From assembly GCF_027244095.1 (NCBI RefSeq), contig NC_069669.1:6288501-6352500 (forward strand): a DNA stretch of 64,000 nt. Direction: 5' to 3'. Shown here in pieces: positions 9,764 through 19,367 of the stretch (position 1 is the first letter of the stretch; each line of letters starts with the position of its first letter). The stretch is from Hemicordylus capensis. Lineage: Eukaryota; Chordata; Lepidosauria; Squamata; Cordylidae. The notes below the pieces were generated by a model. The model did not search any database, was not told the origin of the DNA, and saw only the letters and a list, made by a program, of their open reading frames with translations. Made by a program: the position numbers and the translations under genes.

Positions 9764-10340
9764 CTTGCGCCGCGCCCCTGCGCGAGCCTCCTCTGCGCCG
9801 CTGCCCGAAGCCTCTCCCGGCGTCCTGCGGGTGGAGGGGGTGGGGAGCCGCGCCGGCGGCACCGACTCAGCCGCTCGCTCCGCGTGTGCCCCGACGCCCG
9901 ACGCCCGTGCGCAGTGTGGCCTCCCCGAGCTGCCGTACGCGGCTTTCCCCGCAGGCGCCGTCGCCGGTGGCCATCTTGGTAGTCCTTCCCCACCGCCGCC
10001 AAGACTCAGCAGAACGGCCGGCCGAAGGGAGGCGGACTACGCTTCCCGGGAGGCCGCGCGCGAGCGAGCCAGCGCTCCGCGGAGGACCATGGGAAACACA
10101 CGCTTCCCGCTCCCTCCTCTCTCCAGCACAGACAGGAACCACGGCTCCCGGCAGCCTTTGCGCGAGACGTTCTCCCCTCACCCCCAACCGCCTTCTCCGC
10201 ACCGCCCTTGGTGTGGACGTCGTGGGCGGCCGTGCCACCGCTCAGCAAACGGACTAGGAATCCCAGCGAGCTTTGCGCTCCAGCGTATCGGTGGGAATGT
10301 GACGCTAGGCCCAGGAAGACGGTGGGAGTTGTAGTTCATT
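9764..10340 (-). promoter_or_regulatory. GSPT1: GSPT1 promoter and 5' UTR in a CpG island
   Basis: The CpG-rich block runs from about 9180 to 10340 over the exon and its upstream side. Two matches to ACTAYRNNNCCCR occur: ACTACGCTTCCCG (10036-10048, plus strand) and its complement TGGGAGTTGTAGT (10323-10335). No TATA box is evident. The transcription start is not fixed by the sequence. Long open frames on both strands here reflect GC richness. Confidence 0.75.
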
Positions 10341-10732
10341 GTAGAAAAAAGCCGGTGCTGCAGTCTCCGCGATGAATTTTATAACAGAAAGACAGTGTGG
10401 ATTCGCCCCACACCCACGCCGCTCCCGCACAAACGAGGGACGTTAGAAAGACAAGGCTGTGCTGGCTGCTCCCCAGGTGGAAGCGGAGTGGCTAATAAGA
10501 CCTCGCACTGCTAGGAAAAGGCTGCCACGTGGTGCAAGATTGCACATAATTCACCTTGCCACAGACAGTTTTCACTTTTCAGGCACCCACTTCCTGGAGA
10601 GTTGCTTTTATTTTAAAAGAAGAGAAAGAAAAGCTTTATGAAGCTCAGGTGCCATGCCAGTGAACACAAAGCTTTTATTTGGGGTATCATTTTAATTTCA
10701 TGAAATGGCCACCAGCAGCAAGGTGGATGGAC

Positions 10733-10930
10733 TTGATTAGGACAGTGATGAATGCACCACAGAGACCTTCAAGGCCAAGTTGAAGACGGATCATCCTGGA
10801 CTGAGAATCTATCTATGTGGTCGCTAAGAGTTGACCCCAACTTGACGGCACTTAATCAAGGGCGTGAGGCTGCCCTTGAAGAATATTCGGAAACTGCAGC
10901 GAGTGCAAAACGCGAAAAAGATTTTCCGCT
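10733..10930 (+). repeat. SINE piece plus L2/CR1-like LINE scrap
   Basis: 10733-10862 matches a repeat whose core is AAGAGTTGACCCCAACTTGACGGCACTTAATCAA; related sequence lies in reverse at 23729-23815 and 51912-52005. It is followed by a short frame reading LPLKNIRKLQRVQNA, a typical C-terminal reverse-transcriptase peptide of L2/CR1 LINEs. Confidence 0.6.
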
Positions 10931-11576
10931 GTGCAGCCCCGTTTGGGAGGGAGATCAGCCGGCACTGCATTGGGCAGTGTGGGCCAGATTTGCCCCATTT
11001 GTGGCGGTGGGGGGGAGATTTGGGAGGAAGATCGGCCCAATGCAGTGAGGGCCGATTTTGGTCCCCAATGGGGGCCGCACGGCACTGTTTGGTAGTGAAA
11101 TAACGACCCCCATGTCTGGTGTCAGATGCGGGCTATGTTTCTAGGGGTAGCAGCCTGGGTTCTTTGAACCTGTTTGTCCAATGGTGGCTCCGCCCCTGGG
11201 AAGTGCACAGATCAGGATGCAGAAACACCGTCTAGGTGGCCAGTCAGCCCTTCAGCAGGCAGAGCTCTGTGTACAGAAAGATAAGACACCCTAGTGAACC
11301 AAAGGCAAGTGGGCAGGCCTGGCCTGTGTTGCATGCCAGTGAACGAATGAGTTTGGTTTCACGTTACAGGAGGCTTTGAGTGGATACTTGTCACTAGACA
11401 CTGCTAGGCAAAAGCCTGGACTGGGACATAATCGGACAACACCATGCAGGAGATGTGGCCTGGATGAAGGCCAAGGCTTCTACACGGAGGCCAGTGATTT
11501 GCCACGGGTAAATGGCAAAAACTTACAGGGCTTCAGAAATGAACATTTTAACGAAATGAAAAGGTAATGGACTTTT

Positions 11577-11880
11577 GAAGAGCCGGCATGCTCTAGTGGT
11601 TAGAGTGTTGGGTCTAGGACCAGGGAGACCTGAGTACAAATCCCTGTTCCGCCATGGGACTCACTGGATGACTCTGGCAGCATCTCCAAGATCGGGCTGA
11701 GAGAGACTCCTGCCTGCAGCCTTGGAGAAGCCGCTGCCAGTCTGTGGAGACAATACTGAGCTAGATGTACCCAAGGGTGTGACTCAGTAGAAGGCAACTT
11801 CTTATGTTCTTATGTCCCCACACTGCCCTGGGCTCCTCAGCAGGAAGAGCAGGATATAAATGTAAAAACAAATAAATAAA
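11577..11880 (+). mobile_element. Sauria-type SINE split by a SINE fragment
   Basis: Head GCATGCTCTAGTGGTTAGAG..GGGTCTAGGACCAGGGAGAC and tail CTGGGCTCCTCAGCAGGAAG..ATATAAATG flank a 5'-truncated 5S/tRNA-Ala SINE (11684-11812). The tail ends in AAATAAATAAA. Confidence 0.85.
11684..11812 (+). mobile_element. 5S/tRNA-Ala SINE, 5'-truncated, inside a Sauria SINE
   Basis: Starts at CTGGCAGCATCTCCAAG (after the B box) and runs to the conserved end GGCAACTTCTTATGTTC; both promoter heads are missing, as expected for 5' truncation during retrotransposition. Confidence 0.8.
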
Positions 11881-12227
11881 AACAAACATCACTTGTGGGC
11901 AGGGCAAGAGATGTGTGCTCCCTCTGGTCTGGCATTCTGTTTCCTAATGGGTGGCGCCAGAACCTGAGGGGTATACTCGAGTGAAACAAGGGCCGTAACC
12001 CAGAATTTGGCGGGTATACTTGTGTGAAGTAAGAGCCGTAACCCAGAATTTGGCTTTTAAAAAGCCAAATCTGGCAACCTGATATCATGTCCCTCATGAT
12101 ATCTAGTTTGGCCTGAAGTATGCAAACAGTCTAGATTCATTGTTTTAGCCAAAGGTTAGCACAAAGTGTACCAGAATTTACAAAGCAAAGAATTAAAATC
12201 TGGCTCACATCAATACCATTAATTTAT

Positions 12228-12425
12228 TATTATTATTATTATTACATTTATATCCCGCTCTTCCTCCAAGGAGCCCAGAGCGGTATACTACATACTTTGA
12301 GTTTCTCTTTCACAACAGCCCTGTGAAGTAGGTTTGGCTGAGAGAGAAGTGACTGGCCCAGAGCCACCCAGGTAGTTTTCATGGCTGAATGGGGATTTGA
12401 ACTTAGGTCTCCCTGATCGCAGAAC
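12228..12425 (-). mobile_element. Sauria-type SINE
   Basis: Reverse copy: (ATT)n, TATATCCCGCTCTTCCTCC, ACAACAGCCCTGTGAAGTAG, GGCCCAGAGCCACCCAGG, GATTTGAAC (B box in reverse). Confidence 0.85.
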
Positions 12426-13365
12426 AAAAGAACTCCCATTACAATGTAATCAGTAATCATGATCATTCAGTCTTGACAAAGACTGATTTATATGGGGGGG
12501 GGAATGTGTGGTTTAAAAACCATAAAACAATTGCTGCCTTGCTTTTTACTGTAGAGGTTTTTTATCCATCAGATATAGGGTTAGTTGCTTTATAAATTAA
12601 AAAAAAAACCCAAAACATTTCCCAAAATTGTCACTGGGTGTCACTCTTAAATCCATAATACTTTGAAAGGCAGATTTGTGTAGGGGAAAAATTAATTTGG
12701 GGCTTTGGTATATGTATTAATTTGTAATGCCATTAATTCCACAATGTAAAATCTCTGTACGCAAGATTATCAGGAGAATGAATTTAGGAACTATATTTTA
12801 CAGATGGGTTTAATTATAGCATATGCATTTTGCTAGAGTAATGCTGTCACGGAATAGCACTAATTATTTGCGTTTGAAAGACCAACTCTTTGTAGATTAC
12901 ACCCAATTTCTTTTCAATTGTTTTAAAAACTGTATTAGAGTATATGACTCCGGATTCCTCCCTGCTTTATCTGGATTTCAAAAATATTAATAAAAAATAA
13001 TTGTGAGAAGTGGGTTGCTGTTTGCATGGGGTATCTGTTCATTTTACTTTTTTGGGAACTTTGTTGTACTAAGTGGATCAACAAGATCCCCATTCAGACA
13101 TTTTGCTGTACAAGTGTACAGATGTCTGTACACTTGTACGTGTGTTTGTGAGAATGACTGTACCCGTGTTCAGTTTAAAAGTGAACCTGGATACAGGCCC
13201 TTCAAATGCATGACACAGACAGGAAGTGTACTTCCGTACCTGCATTCATCATAACATGTGAATGACTGTACCTGTGTACAATGTACACTCGCACGAGTGT
13301 TGAACATAACGTGTGAATGTGCCTAAGGTCTTTGGTAAATCCTGTTTCCAGCTCCTCCCCTCTCC

Positions 13366-13551
13366 CACTAATACTTGGTAGAGCATCTGCTTTGCATGCA
13401 GACAATCCCAGGTTTATCCCTGGCAGCACCTCCAGGTAGGGTTGGGAATGACTCCTGCCTGAAACCTGGGTCAGCTGCTGCCAGTCAGTGTAGACAATAC
13501 TGAGCGAGATTGACCAATGGTCTGACTTCACAGGAGGCAGCTTCCTGTGTT
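13366..13551 (+). mobile_element. 5S/tRNA-Ala SINE, tRNA head and tail only
   Basis: A-box remnant TTGGTAGAGCATCTGC, anticodon-loop-like TTTGCATGC, B box GGTTTATCCC, uninterrupted GTGTAGAC site, tail to GGCAGCTTCCTGTG. Confidence 0.9.
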
Positions 13552-14139
13552 TCCCTTCACCACAATCACACAGAAGAGTGGTTTGACATGATATTAGTGA
13601 GAGGCTTCAATCCACTCCAAACCAGACACTAGTTGAAATTTTCTTTTATTTGTTATTATTTGAAGATTTAGATCACGATTTATACTGCTCAAGCATGTTT
13701 GCTCACAAGTCAGTGCAAGTGATTTCAATGGGACTTTATGTGCACAGGATTGCAGCGTTAGAGGTATAGAAATAAAAGCAAAAATATTCCTCACTACCTC
13801 CTACATCCCCAGGCACTGATCCAACTCCGGGCACGTGCCTGTACATATGTAGCCCTGAATAAAGAAAGAAAAAAAGCTGTTATTTCTGAAGTGGTTTTGA
13901 ATTGCTTGACAGCTGCTAAAATGTTGGTAGTCGGGTATTGGAGACAATCCCAAACTGATCTTCCAAATGTTCAGTGACAGATTTTGAACAGATTTGGTCA
14001 AGATGTATAGACTGACACCATAATTGCTGAAAGAAGGAAGAGGTTCTGTACTTAATAAGTGGAATGCAAACTTTTGCGAGGATAGTTTTGCTGCTGGAAT
14101 GAGAAAGCGTTCCAATGATCAATGAAGTTTCCATCACAG

Positions 14140-14385
14140 TTTTTAGAAAGCAAGTGAAATCTTGGCTTTTTACCCAGGCTTTTATATGATTGTTTCTATT
14201 GCTGCTGCTTTGTATTTCTAATGATTATATTGTGCTTGTTTTTAATCTCTTAATCAGCTTTGTATTTTTCTAGCTTGCTATTTTAATTCTGTAATTTGTA
14301 TAGTCTTGTTTTAACTTTCGTGTGAACCGCCTTGAGATTGTTTTAATGAAAGGCAGAATACAAATTTAACAACAAAGAAAAATAA
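14140..14385 (+). mobile_element. L2/CR1-like LINE 3' UTR and tail
   Basis: Starts near AAGCAAGTGAAATCTTGGC and ends GTGAACCGCCTTGAGATTG..AGGCAGAATACAAATTTAAC followed by A-rich sequence, a standard squamate non-LTR 3' end. Confidence 0.7.
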
Positions 14386-14855
14386 AATGACACAACCTGT
14401 CTTTTGTTCTCTGATAAGGGCCTGTGGTGGGTCTACTCTGTATCAGCCTTGTAATTAAACCCATAACATTTACCTGCGTGCAAATATTCTGCTCACCTGT
14501 TTCAGTGGGCTTGCCCTTCTTGTTGATGATGCTGTCAGGGCCAACTTCTTTTGGAAAAGGGTGTTTTGGTTTGTTCGGGGGGGTGCCTGGGTGGGTAAGT
14601 GACAGCCTCAGGAATGCTCAGGGGTGCACCTAAGTAATTGGGGTGTCTGGACCGCCCCCGCTATGAGGCCCCCAAAACCTACTTTTTTGGGGGGGGGCTC
14701 CTGCAGCCACCCTGTGCCCGCCGTGCCGAACCTCTGCTTTCTTTTTGCATAATCTAAGCTGCCATGTGCACGGCCGAGGGGTGGTGGCTGGGGGGTGAGC
14801 AGAGCAGGCTCACCTCCCCACTCCCGGTGCTGGTCAATGAGACCACTGGGCCTGT

Positions 14856-14953
14856 CCGTTGACTACAACTCCCATCGTCCCCAGCCAAAGGCCCTTGCAG
14901 CTGGGGATGATGGGAGTTGTTGTTGTCCACCACGTCTCTGGGAAGCCCTGTTT
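14856..14953. mobile_element. Degenerate hAT MITE at the SNX29 promoter, left copy
   Basis: GTTGACTACAACTCCCATCG, mirrored by GGGGATGATGGGAGTTG..CTCTGGGAAGCCCTGTT. Contains ACTACAACTCCCA at 14862-14874 (matches ACTAYRNNNCCCR). Confidence 0.75.
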
Positions 14954-15003
14954 ACGGCGAGAACCCCGCCGCAGCCTAACAGAGCAGCGAACCAGGGCTC
15001 CCC

Positions 15004-15087
15004 CTAACAGGGCTTCCCAGCGTGACGTGGTTGACTACAACTCCCATCATCCCCAGCCAAAGCAGCTGGGAGATGTAGTCAACCAGG
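15004..15087. mobile_element. Degenerate hAT MITE at the SNX29 promoter, right copy
   Basis: Starts CTAACAGGGCTTCCCAG, then TGACGTGG (CRE/E-box-like), ACTACAACTCCCA at 15034-15046, and a shortened mirror arm GGGAGATGTAGTCAACC. It lies about 250 bases before the SNX29 start codon, at the edge of the CpG island. Confidence 0.75.
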
Positions 15088-15090
15088 CCC

Positions 15091-15336
15091 GCGAGAATCC
15101 CAGCTACGGGGGGAACACTGTGCTCGCCTGCCCCCGCGCCCACCAGCTACAGCCCCTCGAACTGCGGATTTCCGGGCCCCGCGTGTTTTGCTTCCGGGTG
15201 ACGAAAGATCGCTTCCGGTTTGGAATCTCCCGTGAAGTCCCTGTCGCGGGGCGGGGCGGAGGGAGCCGGGTCGGGCTGGGCTTGGCTTCCTTGCCCGGCG
15301 CGGAGGGGAGCTAGTCCGCTGGGGCGAGGGAGCACC
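15091..15336 (+). promoter_or_regulatory. SNX29: SNX29 CpG-island promoter and 5' UTR
   Basis: GC-rich, TATA-less. Two ETS-type CTTCCGG sites (15191-15197 and 15212-15218), a TGACG between them (15199-15203), and an Sp1/KLF cluster GGGCGGGGCGG (about 15248-15259). The island continues into intron 1 to about 15500. These are motif readings; the transcription start is not visible. Confidence 0.75.
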
Positions 15337-15343
15337 ATGAGCG
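15337..15343 (+). CDS. SNX29: SNX29 coding exon 1 (7 coding bases)
   Basis: Only ATG AGC G is coding (M, S and the first base of Gly3), in the context GCACCATGAGCG with donor GTGAGC at 15344. The start is set by the family's MSG N-terminus and by phase fit to exon 2. The rest of the exon is 5' UTR inside the CpG island. Confidence 0.9.
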
Positions 15344-15732
15344 GTGAGCGAGCCCGGCTGGGCAGCGGAAGGGAAGGGAAGGGAGGTGCGGTGAGCGCTG
15401 TCTCCACCCCGAAGGAGAGAGGCACTGGGGCTCAGGCTTCCCTGTCTGGCAGGCAGCCCGCTCCCTTCCTGAATCCCCCGCATGGGCTGGCACTCTGCAC
15501 ATGCTCAGAGGCGCGCCAGTTCTCCAGCCTCCCGGGTCATAGCGTTCTGGCGCAGCTTTGCTCACTGAGCCTTTTAAAGTGCGGGTGGGGGCACTGCACT
15601 CTTGGGCAGAGGGAGAGCGGCTGGTCTTCTCCAGCCCAGCATAGAGCCCCTCCCAGGGGCTGCCGCTGGTGTCTCCCTTGTGTTTCCTTATAGAGGGTTA
15701 GCCCCTTTGGGGCAGGCAGGGCGTCGCTTGTA

Positions 15733-15966
15733 AGGTAAAGGGTGCCGTCGAGTCGATTTCAACTCCTGGCGCCCACAGAGCCCTGTGGTTGTCTTTTGGT
15801 AGAATCCAGGAGGGGTTTACCATTGCCATCTCCCGTGCATTATGAGATGATGCCTTTCAGCATCTTCATATATCACACTTGCCCGACTTAGTACCAGTGG
15901 GGATTACAACAAGCAACCTTCTGCTTGTTAGTCAAAGCATTTCCCCGCTGTGCCACTTAAGGTGGG
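15733..15966 (-). mobile_element. tRNA-derived SINE with ACCTT tail
   Basis: In reverse: tail AAGGTAAAGGGTGCCGTCGA, then CCCACAGAGCCCTGTGG, GGAGGGGTTTACCATTGCC, and the tRNA-like head (B box in reverse GGGGATTACAACAAGCAACC; CCCCGCTGTGCCACTTAAGG). The head resembles a long-variable-arm tRNA. The tail recalls BovB-mobilised squamate SINEs; the exact family name is uncertain. Confidence 0.8.
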
Positions 15967-16108
15967 TTTGCAACACATGTCCCCCTCATAATTTGGACCA
16001 AAAGGTACCTTTCCAAGTGGGGGCAGTCTTATATTTAGTAGGGGGAGAGCAACTGGCCCTCTCCAATCCCAGCACAGCTTCCCTCCCACGGTTGTTTGGG
16101 GCGTGTGT

Positions 16109-16265
16109 GTTTTTTCCATTTATATTCTGCTCTTTCTCCAAGGAGCCCAGAGTGCTGTACATGGTTATTCTTAGCTTCACAATAACCCTGTGAGGTAGGT
16201 TAGGCTGAGAGAGATGTAACCGGCCCAGAGTCACCCAGTAAGTTTCGTGTCTGAAGGGGGATTTG
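16109..16265 (-). mobile_element. Sauria-type SINE, 3' two-thirds
   Basis: CATTTATATTCTGCTC, CCAAGGAGCCCAGAGTGC, AATAACCCTGTGAGGTAGG, GGCCCAGAGTCACCCAG. Confidence 0.85.
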
Positions 16266-16770
16266 ATGGCTGTTGTTGGTGTCGTACTTTGAATTTCCTC
16301 TTCGATTAAGAGCCCTTTTAGGAAAGGGAGCCGTATTGTTTATTTGGTGTTCAATTTCATATGTAAACTGTTTTGAAAACATTTGTTTGGAAAAAGTGGT
16401 GTATAAATACTCATCATAACATTGTCTACACTGATTGGCATTCCTCCAGTGGTCGTTGCTGGCGCCTGATTTTTTGAATTGTGAAACCTTTAGGGACAGG
16501 GAAAGCATCATATTTATTTCTGTGATATTTTAAGGTAAATTGTTTTGAGAACTTTTGCTGATAAGCAGTAAATATTTGCAATAGTAGTACAAACTTCCCA
16601 TTTCTACTGTTGAGATTTGTGTGTGACACTTTGGGCTCAGCTGCATATTCCTTTCTTCCTGCATCCACCCCATTAATTGTGTCTCTGGGTTTTCTTCTAT
16701 CTCTCCTAGTCAATGTGTGTCGGCCCTTTTGTCTCAATCCCCAGGGTGTTTTCTGCACTGTGGGAGTTTG

Positions 16771-17098
16771 CAGCCCTTCTGTGATAGAGCAGGGTTTCTT
16801 AACCTTGGTCCCCCAGATGTTGTTGGACTACAACTCCCATCATCCTCAGCCACAAAGGCCATGTCTGGGGATGCTGGGAGCTGTAGTCCAACAACATCTG
16901 GGGGCCCACGGTTAAGAAACCCTGTGATAGTGCATCTGCTTTGCATGCAAAAGTCCCAGGTTCAGTTTTTGGCATCTCCTCGTAGGGCTGGGAAAGACTC
17001 CTGCCTGAAACCTCAGAGAGCTGTTGCTAGTCAGTGTAGGCAATGTTAATGTAGATCAGACCAAAGGTCTGATCCAGCAAAAGGCAGCTTCCTATGTC
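16771..17098 (+). mobile_element. 5S/tRNA-Ala SINE split by a 135-bp MITE in its A box
   Basis: The A-box side reads CTGTGATAGAG before the MITE and TGATAGTGCATCTGC after it. B box is GGTTCAGTTTT. The tail includes an extra AATGTAGATCAGACC and ends GGCAGCTTCCTATG. Confidence 0.85.
16790..16924. mobile_element. hAT MITE, 135 bp
   Basis: CAGGGTTTCTTAACC...GGTTAAGAAACCCTG with 8-bp duplication TGATAGAG (16782-16789) / TGATAGTG (16925-16932). Both arms carry ACTACARCTCCCA-type motifs. Confidence 0.95.
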
Positions 17099-17112
17099 AA
17101 AAGGCTTTTAGG

Positions 17113-17297
17113 CATGGGGCTGTAGCTCATTGGCAGAGCATTCAGAAGGTCCCAGGCTCAATTCTTGGCATCTCTAGGTAGGGCTGGGAAAAATCCCTTT
17201 CTGAAACCCTGCAAAGTTGGTTCTGTTCAGTATTAAAAATACTGAGCTAGATGACCCAGTGGTCTGACTCGTTTTGTAAGCCACCTTCCTGTGTGGC
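17113..17297 (+). mobile_element. 5S/tRNA-Ala SINE, diverged
   Basis: GGGGCTGTAGCTCATTGGCA (A box), GGCTCAATTC (B box), tail with AATACTGAGCTAGATG and CCACCTTCCTGTG. The GTGTAGAC site is lost. Confidence 0.85.
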
Positions 17298-17331
17298 TCC
17301 AGTCTGCAGATAACTGGAGCCAGTTATCAGT

Positions 17332-17452
17332 GTTCCCTCTAACGACGATTCCCAGATGATATTGATTACAACTCCCAGAACCTCCACACAAAACTCACTG
17401 CAGTTGGGGATTCTGGGAGTTGTAGTCAACAACCTCTGGGAGTCCCTGCATG
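17332..17452. mobile_element. hAT MITE, CAGTGTTCCCTCTAA type
   Basis: CAGTGTTCCCTCTAACG, arm TTACAACTCCCAGAACC and mirror arm TTCTGGGAGTTGTAGTC, right end lost after GGGAGTCCCTG. Confidence 0.75.
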
Positions 17453-17691
17453 CATCCTCCCTCCCCTCACTTTTTTCTAGCTAGGGGGATGGACGGGGGG
17501 AAGGCATCTTGCTGCCTTGCTGGTGCCACAGTAATTGCTGCCTGAGGTGAGCATCTCACCTTACCTCATGGAAGGGCTGCCCCGAGCAATTCCGAGAGTA
17601 ACGGAATCAGGCATGTTACCACCAAAAGCAGATCTTATATATATCCCCAGCAAAAAAGATCTCCTACTGTACAGCCATATTCTTACAGAAC

Positions 17692-17827
17692 CAGTGTTCC
17701 CTCTAACAGGGATTCCCAAATGTTGTTGACTACAACTCCCATAACCCCCAAGCAAAAGCCATTGCAGCTGGGGATTCTGGGAGTTGTAGTCAACAACATC
17801 TGGGAGTCCCTGTTAGAGGGAACACTG
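17692..17827. mobile_element. hAT MITE, 136 bp, CAGTGTTCCCTCTAA type
   Basis: CAGTGTTCCCTCTAACAGG...CCTGTTAGAGGGAACACTG palindrome with central ACTACAACTCCCA arms. I found no clear 8-bp duplication at its edges. Confidence 0.85.
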
Positions 17828-18422
17828 ATGGTTCTTTGTTAGGAGTGTTGCTGCTGCATATTTTTGGGATGTATTCTCATGGAGAAATAAACCCATCAAA
17901 GATTAGGTTTACTTATGTGTAAGTCAGAGGTGCCTGTGGAGCTTTGGTTCCAGTTTGTAAGATAACTCAAATCTACTAGTTGCAAAGTTACACAAATAAT
18001 TCTTTTCTTGATCACTGACTGTTTTTTACTAAGACTAATTCAACTTCCTTCAGTTTCACTTTGTATGGAAACGAATATGATTGGATTCCTCTGTTGGGCA
18101 AATATTGACTTTGGAATTCATGGCTAATTTTATGACGCTTTGTTTTGAGGTGTTGTGTGTTAATGTTGCTGGCTAAAAGAAGTAATAGTGTGGAGTAACA
18201 AATAAGGTTTTGGAAGATACCAGGTACTATTTTTCCTATTCGCTATAGTGGAAACTGTCAATTTCATTGTGATAGAAGCCTGCATGGATTCAAGCCTGCT
18301 GATACCAAATCTGCTATCATGGACTAACATAGCTATGCCTCTGGTTAGAGAAAGTTACTTCCTTGGAAATGTAATCCTTAGAATGCCTAAGGCTATGTAG
18401 ATTGAGAGGACCCCAAACTCGG

Positions 18423-18690
18423 GGCTTGCTAAATGCCAGCCGCCAGGGAGCCATGGTGTGTAGAAATTTAAGCATGGTTCCCAGACTAGGATATTCAGCG
18501 GGAGAGTTATTTAATCAAATCTTTCTTTGTCCCAGGCAGTCTGGTTTCTGGTCTAAGTACATTTCCTGTAAAGGGGATAAAGAGAAGCCCATTTACCTTA
18601 TCTTCTGTGGTGTCTGTTACAAAGTCTGGTAATTTGTGCAGTTGTCCATATTCTGGCTCCTAAATTTTGGGTCTGGCTCTTGGATCCAAA
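18423..18690 (+). repeat. Dispersed repeat family A, copy 2
   Basis: GCCGCCAGGGAGCC, GTAGAAATTTAA, AGGATATTCAGCGGGAG, CTTTGTCCCAGGCAGTC, GTAAAGGGGATAAAGAG and GTTACAAAGTCTGGTAATT line up with copies at 163 and 58206. Confidence 0.75.
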
Positions 18691-18730
18691 GAACGTTTGT
18701 CAAGGTCTGTTGCGAATGTTAAGGAAGGAG

Positions 18731-19049
18731 AGATGGTCTTGGGGTTGCGAGCATGAATTATCCCCTTGGCCAAGCAGGGTCTGCCCTGCTTTGTATTTGG
18801 ATGGGTGACTATATGTGAGTGCTGTAAGATAGTCCCCATAGGGGATGGAGCTGTAGCTCAGTGGTAGAGCATCTGCTTTGCATGCAAAAGGTTCCAGGTT
18901 CATTCCCTGGCAGCATCTCCATGATAGGGCTGAGAGAGACTCCCGCCTGCAACCTTGGAGATGCTGCTGCCAGTATGTGTAGGCAATGCTGAGCTAGATG
19001 GACCAAGGGTCTGACTCGGTAGAAGGCAGCTTCTGGTGTTCCTATGTTA
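18731..19049 (+). mobile_element. 5S/tRNA-Ala SINE, near full length (reference copy)
   Basis: 5S-like segment: CCAAGCAGGGTCTGCCC..TATTTGGATGGGTGAC..GTGCTGTAAGATA, matching the A-box/intermediate element and box C of 5S rRNA genes. Then GGGGATGGAGC and a tRNA-Ala-like segment: TAGCTCAGTGGTAGAGC (A box), CTTTGCATGC and GGTTCATTCCC (B box). Then the body (CAGCATCTCC..GGAGATGCTGC) and tail (CTGAGCTAGATGGACC..GGCAGCTTCTGGTGTTCC). Confidence 0.95.
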
Positions 19050-19298
19050 TAGCCAAAGCTTGCAAGATGGTTTGAGGCTACTTATTTCTGCTTAATATTC
19101 GTGAAGCTTAGCACTTCCTTGCTCCAGTGCAGGTGGATCTTTGGACATCTCCCTCTTTGTTTCCAGATATCTCTAGTCTCTCCTCTCATGGTTAATTATT
19201 ACTTGAGGAACTTGGTGATCCTTTGGACTTAGGATCCCATCTGCCACAGCCCTTGTTTGATTCCTTGGGGATGTGATGATAACAACCGATCTAAAAGG

Positions 19299-19367
19299 GG
19301 ATTAGGAACATATGGAGCTGCCTTATGCTGTGTCAGACCCTTGGTCCATCTAGGTCAGTATTGTCTA
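19299..19367 (-). mobile_element. 5S/tRNA-Ala SINE, tail only
   Basis: GGAACATATGGAGCTGCC to GTCAGTATTGTCTACAAC. It breaks exactly at the GTCTACAC site. Confidence 0.8.

Larger units (their letters stand above)
10341..14854. other. Intergenic region between GSPT1 and SNX29
   Basis: About 4.5 kb with no gene I can support. Human TNFRSF17 lies in this interval, but I see no TNF-receptor cysteine pattern or BCMA-like peptide on either strand. Contents are repeats (listed separately) plus unassigned stretches at 10341-10730, 10930-11575, 11885-12225, 12430-13360, 13555-14135 and 14390-14854. Confidence 0.7.

Noticed and set aside
9084-10334. A 416-codon plus-strand open frame and other long frames on both strands
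   Set aside because: They overlap the GSPT1 exon and its CpG-island promoter; low-complexity Ala/Pro/Arg composition is a by-product of GC richness. Only the frame with CWDQAD and PAM2 motifs is real.
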